Source of the DNA: Sphingomonas colocasiae
GTDB taxonomy: Bacteria > Pseudomonadota > Alphaproteobacteria > Sphingomonadales > Sphingomonadaceae
Direction of reading: 5' to 3'
Length of the DNA stretch: 64,000 bases
Assembly (NCBI RefSeq): GCF_019880585.1
Contig: NZ_JAINVV010000008.1
Span: forward strand, 186,001-250,000
This document shows positions 1 to 9,338 of the stretch, piece after piece. The translations under genes and the position numbers were made by a program. Every line of letters starts with the position of its first letter. The first letter of the stretch is position 1. The notes below the pieces were generated by a model that saw only the letters and a list, made by a program, of their open reading frames with translations, ran no database searches and was not told where the DNA came from.

Positions 1-1
1 C

Positions 2-532
2 GAACCACGCATCCGCGCGCGCGGATACGACACGCTGCTGCGCACGATCGTCGGCCAGCAGGTGAGCGTGAAGGCAGCCTCGGCGGTCTGGAGCCGGCTG
101 GAGGCGGTGCTGGGCGCGGGCTGCGATCCGGCCGCGCTGCTCGCCAGCGATTTCGACACGTTGCGCGGCTGCGGGCTCTCACGCCAGAAGCAGGGCTATG
201 CGCGCAGCCTGGCCGAACTGGTCGTCTCCAGCGGGATCGACCTCCATGCGCTGCCGGAAGACGATGAGGCGGCGATCGCCGCGCTGACCCGGATCAAGGG
301 CATCGGGCGCTGGTCCGCCGAAATCTACCTGCTGTTCGCGGAAGGCCGGCCGGACATCTGGCCGGCGGGCGATCTCGCCGTCCAGATCGAGACCGGACGG
401 ATCCTTGGCCTCGAAGCGCGCCCGAGCGAAGCGCTCACCCGCGAGCTGGCGGAACGCTGGCGGCCGCATCGCGGCGCCGCCGCAATCATGACCTGGCATC
501 ATTACAACAGCGACATGGGCATTCCCGTCTGA
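2..532 (+). CDS. DNA-3-methyladenine glycosylase II (AlkA-like), 5' truncated by window edge
   Basis: Only the last 176 residues are present; the reading frame is open from base 2, so the start lies outside the window. The protein would remove alkylated bases from DNA in base excision repair. The visible part carries a helix-hairpin-helix followed by a Gly/Pro-rich loop and aspartate, the HhH-GPD signature: IKGIGRWSAEIYL, then WPAGDLAVQ with the presumed catalytic Asp at visible residue 124. The early VGQQVS segment is also typical of AlkA. It is followed after 67 bases by an AraC-type regulator on the same strand; AlkA and AraC-type genes are often near each other in Ada-type responses, but this regulator has no visible Ada features. 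A related HhH-GPD glycosylase is possible but less likely. Confidence 0.85.
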   Translation, partial: EPRIRARGYDTLLRTIVGQQVSVKAASAVWSRLEAVLGAGCDPAALLASDFDTLRGCGLSRQKQGYARSLAELVVSSGIDLHALPEDDEAAIAALTRIKGIGRWSAEIYLLFAEGRPDIWPAGDLAVQIETGRILGLEARPSEALTRELAERWRPHRGAAAIMTWHHYNSDMGIPV

Positions 533-599
533 TGTCCTTCATCGGGACGCCCGAGAAACTCGCTTGCATCCCCGATGGTTAGCATGAAATCCTGCCTTC

Positions 600-1523
600 A
601 TGAGCCGGTTGATCGACAGGGATTCGCAGGCGGAGACCGCTCCGTCGCACGATGTGCGTTTCGCGCGCCCCTCCACCGCGCTCGCGGACTGCCTGGCCGG
701 CTATCACAGCTATGACATCCGCCTTCCGGCGGGCGAGACGCGCGAGGAGATCTTCTTTCCCGCCTGGGCCAATATCCGCTTCAAACTCTCCGGAAACGAC
801 TGGGCGATGCGTTACGGCAAGGCGCGGATCGATCCCATCCCGATGCCCGCGCTGTTCGGGCCGACCTCTTGCGCCGGCTTCGCCGAATTCTCGGGCGGCC
901 ATATGTTCGGCGTCGGCATCACGCCCGTCGGCTGGGCACGGCTGATCGGCGGCGACGCCAGCCGCTTCACCGATGCGATCGTGCCGCTGGAGACGGTGCT
1001 GGGCGCGGATGCCGCGATGCTCGACGAACGGATCGCGGCGAAGGCAGGTGATTTCGAGGCGATGGTCGAGACGCTGGAGACCTATCTGCTGGCACGGCTG
1101 GCGCGATCGCGCCCCGCCACCGCCGAACTTGCCCGCATCATGGACCTGCTCAACAATCCGGGCATCGAAAGCGTCGAGCAGGCGGCCGCGCGGCTGGCGA
1201 TGCCGGTCTGGCAATTCACCCGGCTCTGCCGCCGCAATTTCGGCTTCGCGCCCAAAAGGCTGATGCGCCGCGCGCGCTTCCTGCGCACGCTGATGACGCT
1301 CCGCGCGCCCTCACCGCTGCCCTGGACCGAGCGGATCGAGGAAAGCTATCATGACCAGTCGCATTTCATCCGCGACTGCCATGATTTCCTGGGCATGGCG
1401 CCCGGCCAGTTCCTGGCCCGCGCCCAGCCCGTCGCCAACACCTCCTTCGCCGAACGCACCCGGGTGCTGGGCGCCCCCGCCCAGGCCTTGCAGCGCGCAT
1501 CCGACGACGACAGCCGGAACTGA
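600..1523 (+). CDS. AraC-family transcriptional regulator
   Basis: A 307-residue protein with an AraC-type DNA-binding domain in its C-terminal third. Two helix-turn-helix units are visible: ESVEQAAARLAMPVWQFTRL around residues 193-212, and the second unit ending in the family pattern SYHDQSHFIRDCHDFLGMAP near residues 249-268. The N-terminal 180 residues resemble the sensor region of regulators with a short DUF6597-like domain (PAGETREEIFFPAWANIRFKL), not an arabinose-type cupin, so the inducer cannot be read from sequence. The gene sits between the glycosylase and an S9 peptidase, all on the plus strand, with a 57-base gap to the peptidase start. It may control the peptidase, but no operator could be identified. 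Confidence 0.85.
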   Translation: MSRLIDRDSQAETAPSHDVRFARPSTALADCLAGYHSYDIRLPAGETREEIFFPAWANIRFKLSGNDWAMRYGKARIDPIPMPALFGPTSCAGFAEFSGGHMFGVGITPVGWARLIGGDASRFTDAIVPLETVLGADAAMLDERIAAKAGDFEAMVETLETYLLARLARSRPATAELARIMDLLNNPGIESVEQAAARLAMPVWQFTRLCRRNFGFAPKRLMRRARFLRTLMTLRAPSPLPWTERIEESYHDQSHFIRDCHDFLGMAPGQFLARAQPVANTSFAERTRVLGAPAQALQRASDDDSRN

Positions 1524-1580
1524 CGGGAATCGCATCGCGCGGTCTTGTCGAGGCGTCCGATCGCTCTATCTGATCTGACG

Positions 1581-3566
1581 ATGGCCGATACCAACGCTCC
1601 CTCGCCCGCCGCCGCCGTCGACGCCGCGGCCCCGCTCATCGAACGCGCCAAGCTGTTCGGCAATCCAAGCCGGGCGGCGGGCACGCTCAGCCCGGACGGG
1701 AAGTGGCTGAGCTGGATCGCGCCGCGCGATGGCGTGCTCAACATCTGGATCGCGCCATCCGCCGGCCTGACCGACGCGAAGCCGGTGACGGCGGAGACGG
1801 TCCGTCCGATCCGCGAGCATCTCTGGGCGCCGGACAGCCGATCGGTGCTCTACATCCAGGACAAGGGCGGCGACGAGAATTTCCTGCTTTATGGCGTCGA
1901 CATCGCCACGGGCGTCGAAACCAACCTCACCCCGTTCGAGAATACACGGGTGATGCTGGTCGGATCCTCGGTCACCATCAAGGACCGCATCCTGATCGGC
2001 CTCAACAATCGTGATCCGCACTGGCACGACATCCACAGCCTGGACCTCAACAGCGGTGCGCTGACCGAACTGATCCGGGGCGACGGCTTTGCCGGTTTCC
2101 TCGCCGACGACACGCTGACGCTGCGGCTGGCGGTCGGCCCCAACGAAGCGGGCGGCATGGATTATTTCCGGGTCGTCGACGGCGTGGTCGAAGACGAGCC
2201 CATCGCCTCCGCCGGCCTGGAGGATGCGCTGACCACCAGCCCGGCCGGTTTCACCACCGATGGCAAGACGCTCTACTGGATCGACAGCCGGGGCCGGAAC
2301 ACCGCGGCGCTGATCGCGCAGGACGTCGCGTCCGGCGACAGCGTCATCGTCGCAGAGGATGCGCGCGCCGATATCGGCGGCGTGCTTTCCGATCCGAAGA
2401 CCGGCGTGATTCAGGCCTATTCGGTCGATTACCTCACCACCGAATGGACGGCGATCGATCTCGGCATCGGCGAGGATCTGGCTTTCCTGGAAGCGCGCCT
2501 GCCCGGCAAGATCGCCGTCACCTCACGCACCGAAGCCGACGACAAATGGACGGTCGCGCACGATGCCGTCACCGCATCGCCCGCCGTCTATCTCTACGAC
2601 CGGACCGCGAAGACACTCGACCAGTTGTATGTCAGCCGGCCCGAGCTGGACGGCGCGCCGCTGGTTGCCATGCACGCGCGCGAGATCCCCGCGCGCGACG
2701 GGCTGACATTGGTCTCCTATCTCTCGCTGCCGCCGGGCAGCGATATGGATGGCGACGGGCGGCCCGATTCCCCGCTGCCGATGGTGCTGCTCGTCCATGG
2801 CGGGCCATGGGCGCGCGACGCCTATGGCTACAACCCCTATCACCAATGGCTCGCCAATCGCGGCTATGCCGTGCTTTCGGTTAATTTCCGGGGCTCGACC
2901 GGCTTCGGCAAGGCCTTCATCTCCGCCGCCGACCTGCAATGGGGCCGCAAGATGCATGACGACCTGCTCGACGCGGTCGCCTGGGCCGAACAGCAGGGCA
3001 TCGCGCTGCCGGGTGGGACCGCGATCATGGGCGGCAGCTATGGCGGCTATGCGACGCTCGCCGGCCTCGCCTTCACGCCCGACATCTTCGCCTGCGGCGT
3101 CGATATCGTCGGGCCGTCCAACCTGGAGACCTTGCTGGCGACCATCCCGCCTTATTGGGAGGCAGCGCGCCAGCAATTCCACCAGCGCATGGGCAATCCC
3201 GAAACCCCGGACGGGCTGACGATGCTCAAGGAGCGTTCGCCGCTCCACAAGGCGGGCGACATCCGCAAGCCGCTGCTGATCGGCCAAGGCGCCAACGATC
3301 CGCGCGTCAACCAGGCCGAATCGGACCAGATCGTCACCGCGATGAAGGCGCACGGCATCCCCGTCACCTATGTCCTGTTCCCCGACGAAGGCCATGGCTT
3401 CGCCCGGCCCGAGAACAACATCGCCTTCAACGCGATCGCCGAGAATTTCCTGCAAGCCTGCTTGGGTGGCCGCGCCGAGCCGATCGGCGGCACGGTGAAG
3501 GCGTCGAGCGCCGAGATACCGGAAGGCGCCGCATTCACGCCGGGATTGGAAGCCGCGCTGAAATAA
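1581..3566 (+). CDS. S9-family serine peptidase (prolyl oligopeptidase / acylaminoacyl peptidase type)
   Basis: A 661-residue serine peptidase expected to cleave short peptides, with no obvious signal peptide and therefore probably cytoplasmic. The N-terminal half has the repeated beta-propeller style (SPDGKWLSWIAP, LWAPDSRSVLYIQDKGGDENFLLYGV). The C-terminal alpha/beta-hydrolase domain carries the triad: Ser486 in GGSYGGYA, Asp573 in GANDPR and His605 in DEGHGF. The oxyanion region LLVHGGPWARDAYGYNP is typical of S9C. An upstream in-frame TTG at 1545 would add 12 residues; the ATG at 1581 is preferred because family homology begins just after it. The gene ends at a hairpin shared with the convergent aminotransferase gene. 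Confidence 0.9.
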   Translation: MADTNAPSPAAAVDAAAPLIERAKLFGNPSRAAGTLSPDGKWLSWIAPRDGVLNIWIAPSAGLTDAKPVTAETVRPIREHLWAPDSRSVLYIQDKGGDENFLLYGVDIATGVETNLTPFENTRVMLVGSSVTIKDRILIGLNNRDPHWHDIHSLDLNSGALTELIRGDGFAGFLADDTLTLRLAVGPNEAGGMDYFRVVDGVVEDEPIASAGLEDALTTSPAGFTTDGKTLYWIDSRGRNTAALIAQDVASGDSVIVAEDARADIGGVLSDPKTGVIQAYSVDYLTTEWTAIDLGIGEDLAFLEARLPGKIAVTSRTEADDKWTVAHDAVTASPAVYLYDRTAKTLDQLYVSRPELDGAPLVAMHAREIPARDGLTLVSYLSLPPGSDMDGDGRPDSPLPMVLLVHGGPWARDAYGYNPYHQWLANRGYAVLSVNFRGSTGFGKAFISAADLQWGRKMHDDLLDAVAWAEQQGIALPGGTAIMGGSYGGYATLAGLAFTPDIFACGVDIVGPSNLETLLATIPPYWEAARQQFHQRMGNPETPDGLTMLKERSPLHKAGDIRKPLLIGQGANDPRVNQAESDQIVTAMKAHGIPVTYVLFPDEGHGFARPENNIAFNAIAENFLQACLGGRAEPIGGTVKASSAEIPEGAAFTPGLEAALK

Positions 3567-3567
3567 A

Positions 3568-3588
3568 ATCCTCCCCTTCAGGGAGGAT
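3568..3588. terminator. Bidirectional hairpin terminator between convergent genes
   Basis: A perfect 8-bp stem ATCCTCCC / GGGAGGAT with the 5-base loop CTTCA follows the S9 peptidase stop by one base and runs into CTTTATT on the plus strand. On the minus strand it begins just beyond the aminotransferase stop and is followed by TTTTATTT. Both orientations therefore have a stem and a short T-rich tail. Confidence 0.75.
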
Positions 3589-3590
3589 CT

Positions 3591-4751
3591 TTATTCCGCG
3601 AATCGTTTCCGGGCTTCGGTCATCCGCGCGATGCCCGCGTCGATCGTCTCGTCACGCTTGGCGAAGCAGAGCCGCGCGACCGATGCCACGGGATTCTCGG
3701 CATAGAAGGCGGAAACCGGGATCGCCGCGACGCCGCCTTCGCGCACCAGCATCTGGCAGAATGTCTCGTCGTCCATATGGATGCCCGATCCGGGCAGGTC
3801 GATGGAGAGGAAATAGGTGCCCTGGCTGGGGAGCACCGCCCATCCCGCCGCGGACAATCCGGCGGTCAGCCGGTCGCGCGAGCGCGCGAGTTCGGCGCGC
3901 ATCTCGACGAAATAATCCTCGTCCTTGCCCAGGCCATAGGCGACTGCGGCCTGCAGGCTGGGGGGCGTGGTGAAGGTGAGGAACTGATGCGCCTTGGCTA
4001 GCACGCGCGTCAGCGCCGGGGCCGCGACCATCCAGCCGACCTTCCAGCCGGTGACCGAGAAGATCTTGCCGCCCGATCCGATCTTGACCGTGCGTTCGCG
4101 CATGCCCGGCTGCGCCATGATCGGCTGGTGCGCGCGGCCGTCGAAGATCACATGTTCCCACACCTCGTCGCTGACGACGATCGCGTCGTGCCGCACCACC
4201 CATTCGGCGAGCAGCGCCAGATCCTCTTCGGGCCAGACGCTGGCGGTTGGATTGACGGGATTGTTGATGACGACGAGCCGGGTCTTCTCGCTGAACGCCT
4301 CCTCCAGCGCGGCTTCGGTCAGCCGCCATTCGGGCGGCTGGAGGCGAACGAAGCGGGGCACGCCGCCCGCGCGCAGCACCAGCGGCAGATAGGCGTCGTA
4401 CATGGGCTGGATCAGCACCACCTCGTCGCCCGGCGAGACCAGCGCCAGGATCGCGGCGGCGAGCGCCTCGGTCGCCCCCGACGTGACCGTCACTTCGCTC
4501 TGCCAGTCGAGATCGAGGCCCTGATGGCGCCCATAATGATCGGCGACGGCTTTGCGCAATTCGGGCAGCCCGGCCATCGGCGGATACTGATTCGACATGG
4601 TCGTCAGCGCATCAGCGGCGGCGCGCACCACATCGGGCGGTCCGTTCGAATCGGGAAAGCCCTGGCCGAGGTTGATCGCCCCGGTCTCGCGGGCAAGGCC
4701 GGACATGACCTCGAAAATGGTGGTGGGCATGGAAGCGTAGAGCGGGTTCAT
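3591..4751 (-). CDS. PLP-dependent aminotransferase, likely methionine salvage transaminase (MtnE role)
   Basis: A 386-residue fold-type I class I/II aminotransferase. Landmarks are INLGQGFPD near the N-terminus, SGATEALAA for cofactor phosphate binding, NNPVNPTA, SDEVWEH with the pyridine-ring Asp, and the Schiff-base Lys229 in SGGKIFSVTGWKVGW. The family includes kynurenine/glutamine aminotransferases and the KMTB transaminase YbdL. It lies divergent from mtnB-D-C-A, which make 4-methylthio-2-oxobutyrate, so the best inference is that it converts that oxo acid to methionine. The nearby kynureninase cluster makes a kynurenine aminotransferase role an alternative. The start is the ATG at 4751. 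The stop abuts a hairpin shared with the convergent peptidase gene. Confidence 0.85.
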   Translation of the reverse strand: MNPLYASMPTTIFEVMSGLARETGAINLGQGFPDSNGPPDVVRAAADALTTMSNQYPPMAGLPELRKAVADHYGRHQGLDLDWQSEVTVTSGATEALAAAILALVSPGDEVVLIQPMYDAYLPLVLRAGGVPRFVRLQPPEWRLTEAALEEAFSEKTRLVVINNPVNPTASVWPEEDLALLAEWVVRHDAIVVSDEVWEHVIFDGRAHQPIMAQPGMRERTVKIGSGGKIFSVTGWKVGWMVAAPALTRVLAKAHQFLTFTTPPSLQAAVAYGLGKDEDYFVEMRAELARSRDRLTAGLSAAGWAVLPSQGTYFLSIDLPGSGIHMDDETFCQMLVREGGVAAIPVSAFYAENPVASVARLCFAKRDETIDAGIARMTEARKRFAE

Positions 4752-4796
4752 GCCGACTCCTTAAGCCATTCCATCGCCGGCGTCATGACCACCACG

Positions 4797-4877
4797 CGTC
4801 ATTCCGGCGAAAGCCGGAATCTCTTTCCAGAAGAGGTGCTATACGTCCGGGAGATGCCAGCTTTCGCTGGCATGACG
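4797..4877. repeat. Intergenic composite hairpin repeat (CGTCAT...ATGACG family)
   Basis: The element is bounded by CGTCAT and ATGACG. It contains two strong hairpins: ATTCCGGC-gaaa-GCCGGAAT at 4801-4820 and ATGCCAGC-tttc-GCTGGCAT at 4854-4873, with ATCTC/GAGAT pairing between them. It occupies most of the 152-base divergent space between the aminotransferase and mtnB. Elements beginning CGTCATTCCGGCGAAAGC are common intergenic repeats in alphaproteobacterial genomes. It may affect transcript ends or stability; no coding is seen. Confidence 0.75.
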
Positions 4878-4903
4878 GGTATAACGGACTGTATGGGGCC
4901 ATC

Positions 4904-5536
4904 ATGGCAACCGTCTCCCTCCCTGAAGCGCGCCGGACGATCGTCGCGGTCGGCCGCTGGCTCGATTCGAAGGGCTGGGCGCCAGCCACTGCCGGCAATT
5001 ATTCGATGCGGCTGGACGACGGCAGCGTCGCGATCACCGTTTCGGGCCGCCACAAGGGCCGACTGGGCGAAGAGGATGTGATGCGCGTCGACATGACGGG
5101 GGCGTCGCTCGACGGCAAGAAGCCCTCCGCCGAAACCGCGCTGCACATGGCCATCTATCGCGATTTTCCGGAAGCTGGCGCGGTGCTGCACAGCCATTCG
5201 CCCCAGGCCGTCGGGCTCAGCCGCGCCTTTCCGGAGGCCATCGGCTGGACGCTCGCGCAGCACGAGATGCTCAAGGTCTATCCGGGCATCGCCACCCATG
5301 ATCTCAGCCGCACGCTGCCGATCGTTGACAACAGCCAGGACATGGCGGTGATCGACGCGGCGATGGCGCCCCGCCTGCTGGACGCCGATGCGCTGCCCGC
5401 CTATCTCATCCGTGGGCACGGGCTTTACGGCTGGGGTGCCGACATGGCGGAAGCCGAGCGCGTGATCGAGGCGACCGAATGGCTGATCGCCGCCGAACTG
5501 GCGGAGATCGGCTTCAGGAACGGGAGCAAGGCATGA
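4904..5536 (+). CDS. mtnB: Methylthioribulose-1-phosphate dehydratase
   Basis: A 210-residue class II aldolase-fold enzyme that dehydrates methylthioribulose 1-phosphate to the 2,3-diketo intermediate in methionine salvage. The zinc site is visible as His96 and His98 in LHSHSPQ and His172 in IRGHGLYGW. The ATAGNYSMR and [10 protein letters not shown] segments match the substrate loop of the family. It is the first gene of mtnB-D-C-A, and its stop overlaps the mtnD start by 4 bp. A hairpin repeat lies just upstream, so promoter placement is unclear. The N-terminal ATG at 4904 gives the usual family length. Confidence 0.93.
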   Translation: MATVSLPEARRTIVAVGRWLDSKGWAPATAGNYSMRLDDGSVAITVSGRHKGRLGEEDVMRVDMTGASLDGKKPSAETALHMAIYRDFPEAGAVLHSHSPQAVGLSRAFPEAIGWTLAQHEMLKVYPGIATHDLSRTLPIVDNSQDMAVIDAAMAPRLLDADALPAYLIRGHGLYGWGADMAEAERVIEATEWLIAAELAEIGFRNGSKA

Positions 5537-6063
5537 GCAATCTCCAGATCTTCGCCGAAAGCGGCGAATTGCTGTCCGAAACCGGCGATGGCGATGCGAT
5601 CGCGCAAGCGCTCGACGGGATCGGCGTCAGTTTCGAACGCTGGCCGACACGCGAAACCGACGGCAACATCCTCGCGGCCTATGCGCCCGAGATCGATCGA
5701 TTGAAGGCCGAGGGCGGATACCGGTCGGTCGACACGATCAGCCTGGGGCCGGACCATCCCGATCGCGACGCGCTGCGCGCCAAGTTCCTGTCCGAACATA
5801 TCCATGCCGAGGACGAGGTGCGCTTCTTCGTCGCGGGCGAAGGGCTGTTCACGCTTCACAGCCATGGCCGCGTGTTCAACATATTGTGCACCCAGGGCGA
5901 CCTGATCCGCGTGCCCGCCGGCACCAGGCACTGGTTCGACATGGGGCCACGCCCCAGCTTCACCGCGATCCGGCTGTTCATCAATCCCGAGGGCTGGGTG
6001 GCACACTTCACCGGCGACGACATCGCCGCGCGCTTTCCGCGCCACGAACCGGTCGCCGCCTGA
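5533..6063 (+). CDS. mtnD: Acireductone dioxygenase
   Basis: A 176-residue cupin metalloenzyme that oxidises acireductone to 4-methylthio-2-oxobutyrate and formate (Fe form). Metal ligands are visible as His89, His91 and Glu95 in [11 protein letters not shown], plus His133 in [11 protein letters not shown]. The ATG at 5533 overlaps the mtnB stop as ATGA, which decides the start; an in-frame start 54 bases upstream would lie inside mtnB and lacks homology. Gene order and overlap indicate co-translation with its pathway neighbours. Confidence 0.95.
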   Translation: MSNLQIFAESGELLSETGDGDAIAQALDGIGVSFERWPTRETDGNILAAYAPEIDRLKAEGGYRSVDTISLGPDHPDRDALRAKFLSEHIHAEDEVRFFVAGEGLFTLHSHGRVFNILCTQGDLIRVPAGTRHWFDMGPRPSFTAIRLFINPEGWVAHFTGDDIAARFPRHEPVAA

Positions 6064-6699
6064 ATGACCAAGGCCGTGCTGACCGATATCGAGGGAACGA
6101 CGAGCAGCATCGCGTTCGTCACCGATACGCTGTTTCCCTATGCCAAGGCCCATCTGCGCGATTTCGTCGAGAGGAATCGCGAGATTTCCGCCCCACTGCT
6201 CGACGCGGTCGGTGCCGAGGAGCCCGGCGATCCCGTCGAGACGCTGCTGCGCTGGATCGACGAGGATCGCAAGGCGACGCCGCTCAAGACGCTGCAGGGC
6301 CTGATCTGGGCGGAGGGCTATGCCGATGGCACGCTGAAGGGGCATGTCTATCGTGACGCCGCCGATGCGCTGCGGCGCTGGCACGATGCCGGCGTCGCGC
6401 TCCATATCTATTCCTCCGGCTCGATCGCGGCGCAGAAGCTGATCTTCGGCAACAGCAACGAAGGCGATCTGACGCCGCTTTTCTCGGGCTATTTCGACAC
6501 GACCAGCGGCCCCAAGAAAGACGCGGAATCCTATCGGACGATCGCGCGGGCGATCGGCGAGGCGCCCGGCGACATCCTGTTCCTGTCCGACAATATCCAG
6601 GAGATCGACGCAGCGCGCGAAGCAGGCATGCAGGCGATCCATATCGATCGCGAAACCGGCGGCGGCGAGATGGCGAGCTTCGCGGGGATCGAGCTGTGA
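6064..6699 (+). CDS. mtnC: Enolase-phosphatase E1
   Basis: A 211-residue HAD-superfamily enzyme that enolises and dephosphorylates 2,3-diketo-5-methylthiopentyl-1-phosphate to acireductone. The HAD motif I is TDIEGT with nucleophile Asp8 and Glu10. Motif II is IYSSGS, and the C-terminal motif [18 protein letters not shown] carries the metal-binding acidic residues. It starts immediately after the mtnD stop and overlaps mtnA by 4 bp (GTGA). Confidence 0.95.
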   Translation: MTKAVLTDIEGTTSSIAFVTDTLFPYAKAHLRDFVERNREISAPLLDAVGAEEPGDPVETLLRWIDEDRKATPLKTLQGLIWAEGYADGTLKGHVYRDAADALRRWHDAGVALHIYSSGSIAAQKLIFGNSNEGDLTPLFSGYFDTTSGPKKDAESYRTIARAIGEAPGDILFLSDNIQEIDAAREAGMQAIHIDRETGGGEMASFAGIEL

Positions 6700-7724
6700 A
6701 ACTGGAGGGCACGTACCGCCGGTCGATCCAGCGGACGGCCGATGGCCGCGGCGCGCTGATCCTGGACCAGCGCAAGCTGCCCTGGACCGTGGAATGGGTG
6801 GAATTGCGCACGGCGGAGCAAGCCGCGATCGCGATCCGCGACATGTGGACGCGCGGCGCGCCGCTGATCGGCGCCACCGCCGCTTATGGATTGGCGCTGG
6901 CGCTGGCGGAAGATCCGGACGGGCTGGATGCGGCGCACGCGATGCTGCTCGCCACGCGGCCGACCGCAGTCAATCTGCGCTGGGCGCTCGATGCGGTCGC
7001 CGATGCGGTGCGTGCGCTGCCGGCCGAGGAGCGGGCCGAGGCCGCCTTCGCAAAGGCCGATGCGATCTGCGACGAGGATGTCGCGCTGTGCCGTGCGATC
7101 GGCGAGCATGGCCTGGCGCTGCTGCGCGACCTGCACGCCCGGCATCCCGATCGCCCGGTCAACATCCTGACCCATTGCAATGCCGGCTGGCTGGCGACCG
7201 TCGATTACGGCACCGCGACCGCGCCCATCTATCTGGCCCACGAAGCGGGCATCCCCGTCCATGTCTGGGTGGACGAGACACGCCCGCGCAACCAGGGCGC
7301 GCTGCTCACCGCCTTCGAACTCGCGGGGCACGGGGTGCCGCACACGGTGATCGCCGACAATGCCGGCGGCCTGCTGATGATGCGCGGACAGGTTGATGCG
7401 GTGATCGTCGGCACCGATCGGGTGACCGCCAACGGCGACGTCTGCAACAAGATCGGCACCTATCTGAAGGCGCTGGCCGCGCATGACAGCGGCGTGCCCT
7501 TCTATGTCGCGCTGCCCTATACGACCTTCGATCCGCACACTTTGTCCGGCGCGGACGTGCCGATCGAGGAACGCGACCCCGGCGAACTCACGTCATTGTC
7601 AGATGGCGAAGCGAGCGTCCGCGTCACCCGATCGCAGGCCTACAACCCGGCTTTCGACGTGACCCCCGCCCGGCTGGTGACAGGCTATATCACCGAGAGC
7701 GGCGTGAAGGACCGGATCGGCTGA
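6696..7724 (+). CDS. mtnA: Methylthioribose-1-phosphate isomerase
   Basis: A 342-residue isomerase that converts methylthioribose 1-phosphate to methylthioribulose 1-phosphate, the substrate of MtnB. It belongs to the eIF-2B alpha/beta/delta-like family. The catalytic pair is visible: Cys161 in [10 protein letters not shown] and Asp241 in [12 protein letters not shown], matching the known Cys160/Asp240 positions. The start is a GTG overlapping the mtnC stop by 4 bp. Neither an MTA phosphorylase nor an MTR kinase gene is in the window, so the supply of methylthioribose phosphate must be encoded elsewhere. The gene converges with the ligase gene at 7732. Confidence 0.95.
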   Translation: MKLEGTYRRSIQRTADGRGALILDQRKLPWTVEWVELRTAEQAAIAIRDMWTRGAPLIGATAAYGLALALAEDPDGLDAAHAMLLATRPTAVNLRWALDAVADAVRALPAEERAEAAFAKADAICDEDVALCRAIGEHGLALLRDLHARHPDRPVNILTHCNAGWLATVDYGTATAPIYLAHEAGIPVHVWVDETRPRNQGALLTAFELAGHGVPHTVIADNAGGLLMMRGQVDAVIVGTDRVTANGDVCNKIGTYLKALAAHDSGVPFYVALPYTTFDPHTLSGADVPIEERDPGELTSLSDGEASVRVTRSQAYNPAFDVTPARLVTGYITESGVKDRIG

Positions 7725-7731
7725 TCGGCCA

Positions 7732-9338
7732 TCAGAAACCGGCCGCGCGCCGAAGCTCCCCGCGACGGACCTTGCCATTGGGCGTGCGCGGCAGGTCGTC
7801 CACGAAACGGATGATCCGCGGATATTTATAAGGGGCGATCGCCGCCTTGACGTGGTTCTGCAACTGCTCCGCCAGATCGTCTCCGGCGGCGGCATGCGGC
7901 GCCGCGATGACGAGCGCCGCTACTTGCATGCCCCGTTTGGAGCACGGCACGCCCACCACCGCGCATTCGGCGACCGCCGGGTGCGACATCAGCGCCGCCT
8001 CCACCTCCGGTGCCGCGATATTATAGCCGCTGGAGACGATCATGTCGTCGGCACGGCCGACATAGGTGAAATAGCCATCGGCGTCGCGGCGATAGATATC
8101 GCCGGTGACGTTCCATCCGCCCGCGACATAATCGGCCTGGCGCGGATCGTCGAGATAGCGGCAACCGGTGGGCCCCTTCACCGCCAGGCGGCCCATGCCC
8201 TCCGTGATCGGCCGGCCCGCATCGTCGAGCAGCGTCACCCGATATCCAGGCACCGCGCGGCCGGTGGCGCCCGGCCGGATATCGTCGCCCGAAGCGCTGA
8301 TGAAGATGTGCATCATCTCGGTCGCGCCGATGCCGTTCACCAGCTTCATCCCCGTCGCGCGCGATGCCAATCGTGCCAGATCGCCTCGGGCAGATTTTCG
8401 CCCGCCGACACGCAGCAGCGCAATTTTGAAGGAAGACCATCCGCGAGCATGCCCAGCATCGCGCGATAGCCGGTCGGCGCGGTCGCCATCACGGTGGCGC
8501 CCAATTGCGTCGCGGCATCGAGCAGCGCCCTGGGGCCAGGGGTCTCGATCGTCGCGGCTGCCCCCCCGAAACGCCATGGAAAGATGAACTGCATGCCCAA
8601 CCCGAAGGTGAAGGCGAGCGGGGCCGAGCAGATCCAGATATCGTCGGGACGCGGATCGAGCAGGTTGGCGGCGAAACTGTCGGCACAGGCCAATATATCG
8701 CGGTGGAAATGGACGCAGCCCTTCGGCACGCCGGTGGTGCCGGAGGTGAAGGCGATCAGCGCGGGATCGTCGCGATGCGTGTCGACCGGCACGAAGCCCG
8801 GTGCGATCTGCCGAAGCTGCTGCTCCAGCGCGCCACCGCCGGCATCACCGTCATAGGTCAGCACCGATCGCATGACCGGCGACATCGCCGCCGCCGCCGT
8901 GAAATCCCCGATCGTCCGGCTGTCGACGATCGCATGGGAAATCGCCCCCTTGTCGATGATCTTGGCGATCTCGCCCGCGCGCAGGATCGGCATGGTGGCG
9001 ACAGCCACGCCACCGGCCTTCAGGATGCCGAGCCAGGCGGCGATCATCATCGCCGTGTTGGGACCGCGCAACAGCACCCGGTTTCCCGGCACAAGGCCTT
9101 CCTGTTCGACGAGCAGCCGGGCGATCCCGTCGGAGAGAGCGCGCATCTCGCCATAGCTCCAGCGTCCGGCGGCGTTGATGACCGCGAGACGATCGGGATC
9201 GCCCCTATCGATCAGCAGCGACGCCGCGTTCATGCGCGCGGGATAGCGGAGTGCCGGCAGGTCGAAACGGAATTCGGGCTGCGCTTCGGCCGGCGGCAGG
9301 CGATCGATCACGAAACGGTCGATATGGGAACTCTTCAT
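7732..9338 (-). pseudogene. AMP-forming aryl-CoA ligase (2-aminobenzoate/benzoate-CoA ligase type), frameshifted
   Basis: Two adjoining frames together make one ligase of about 534 residues. The N-terminal part runs from the ATG at 9338 and holds the ATP-binding motif AFTSGTTGVPKG and LAFTFGLGMQFIFPWR. It then stops at 8346 after AIWHDWHRARRG. The C-terminal part continues in another frame with TGMKLVNGIGATEMMHIF, GGWNVTGDIYRRD and the acyl-transfer lysine region RTPNGKVRRGEL. The span is 1607 bases, which is two more than a multiple of three. Removing one CG from the run at 8356-8363 restores HRATGM in frame. The ATG overlaps the permease stop by one base (TGATG). With a kynureninase in the same cluster, anthranilate is the most likely substrate. 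The break could be real, reversible by slippage, or a sequencing error. Confidence 0.8.
8356..8363 (-). other. CG dinucleotide run at the ligase frameshift site
   Basis: The run is four CG units. Three units would keep the ligase frame open across the junction; four shift it and bring a TGA at 8346-8348. No other change is needed to restore the gene. Confidence 0.75.
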
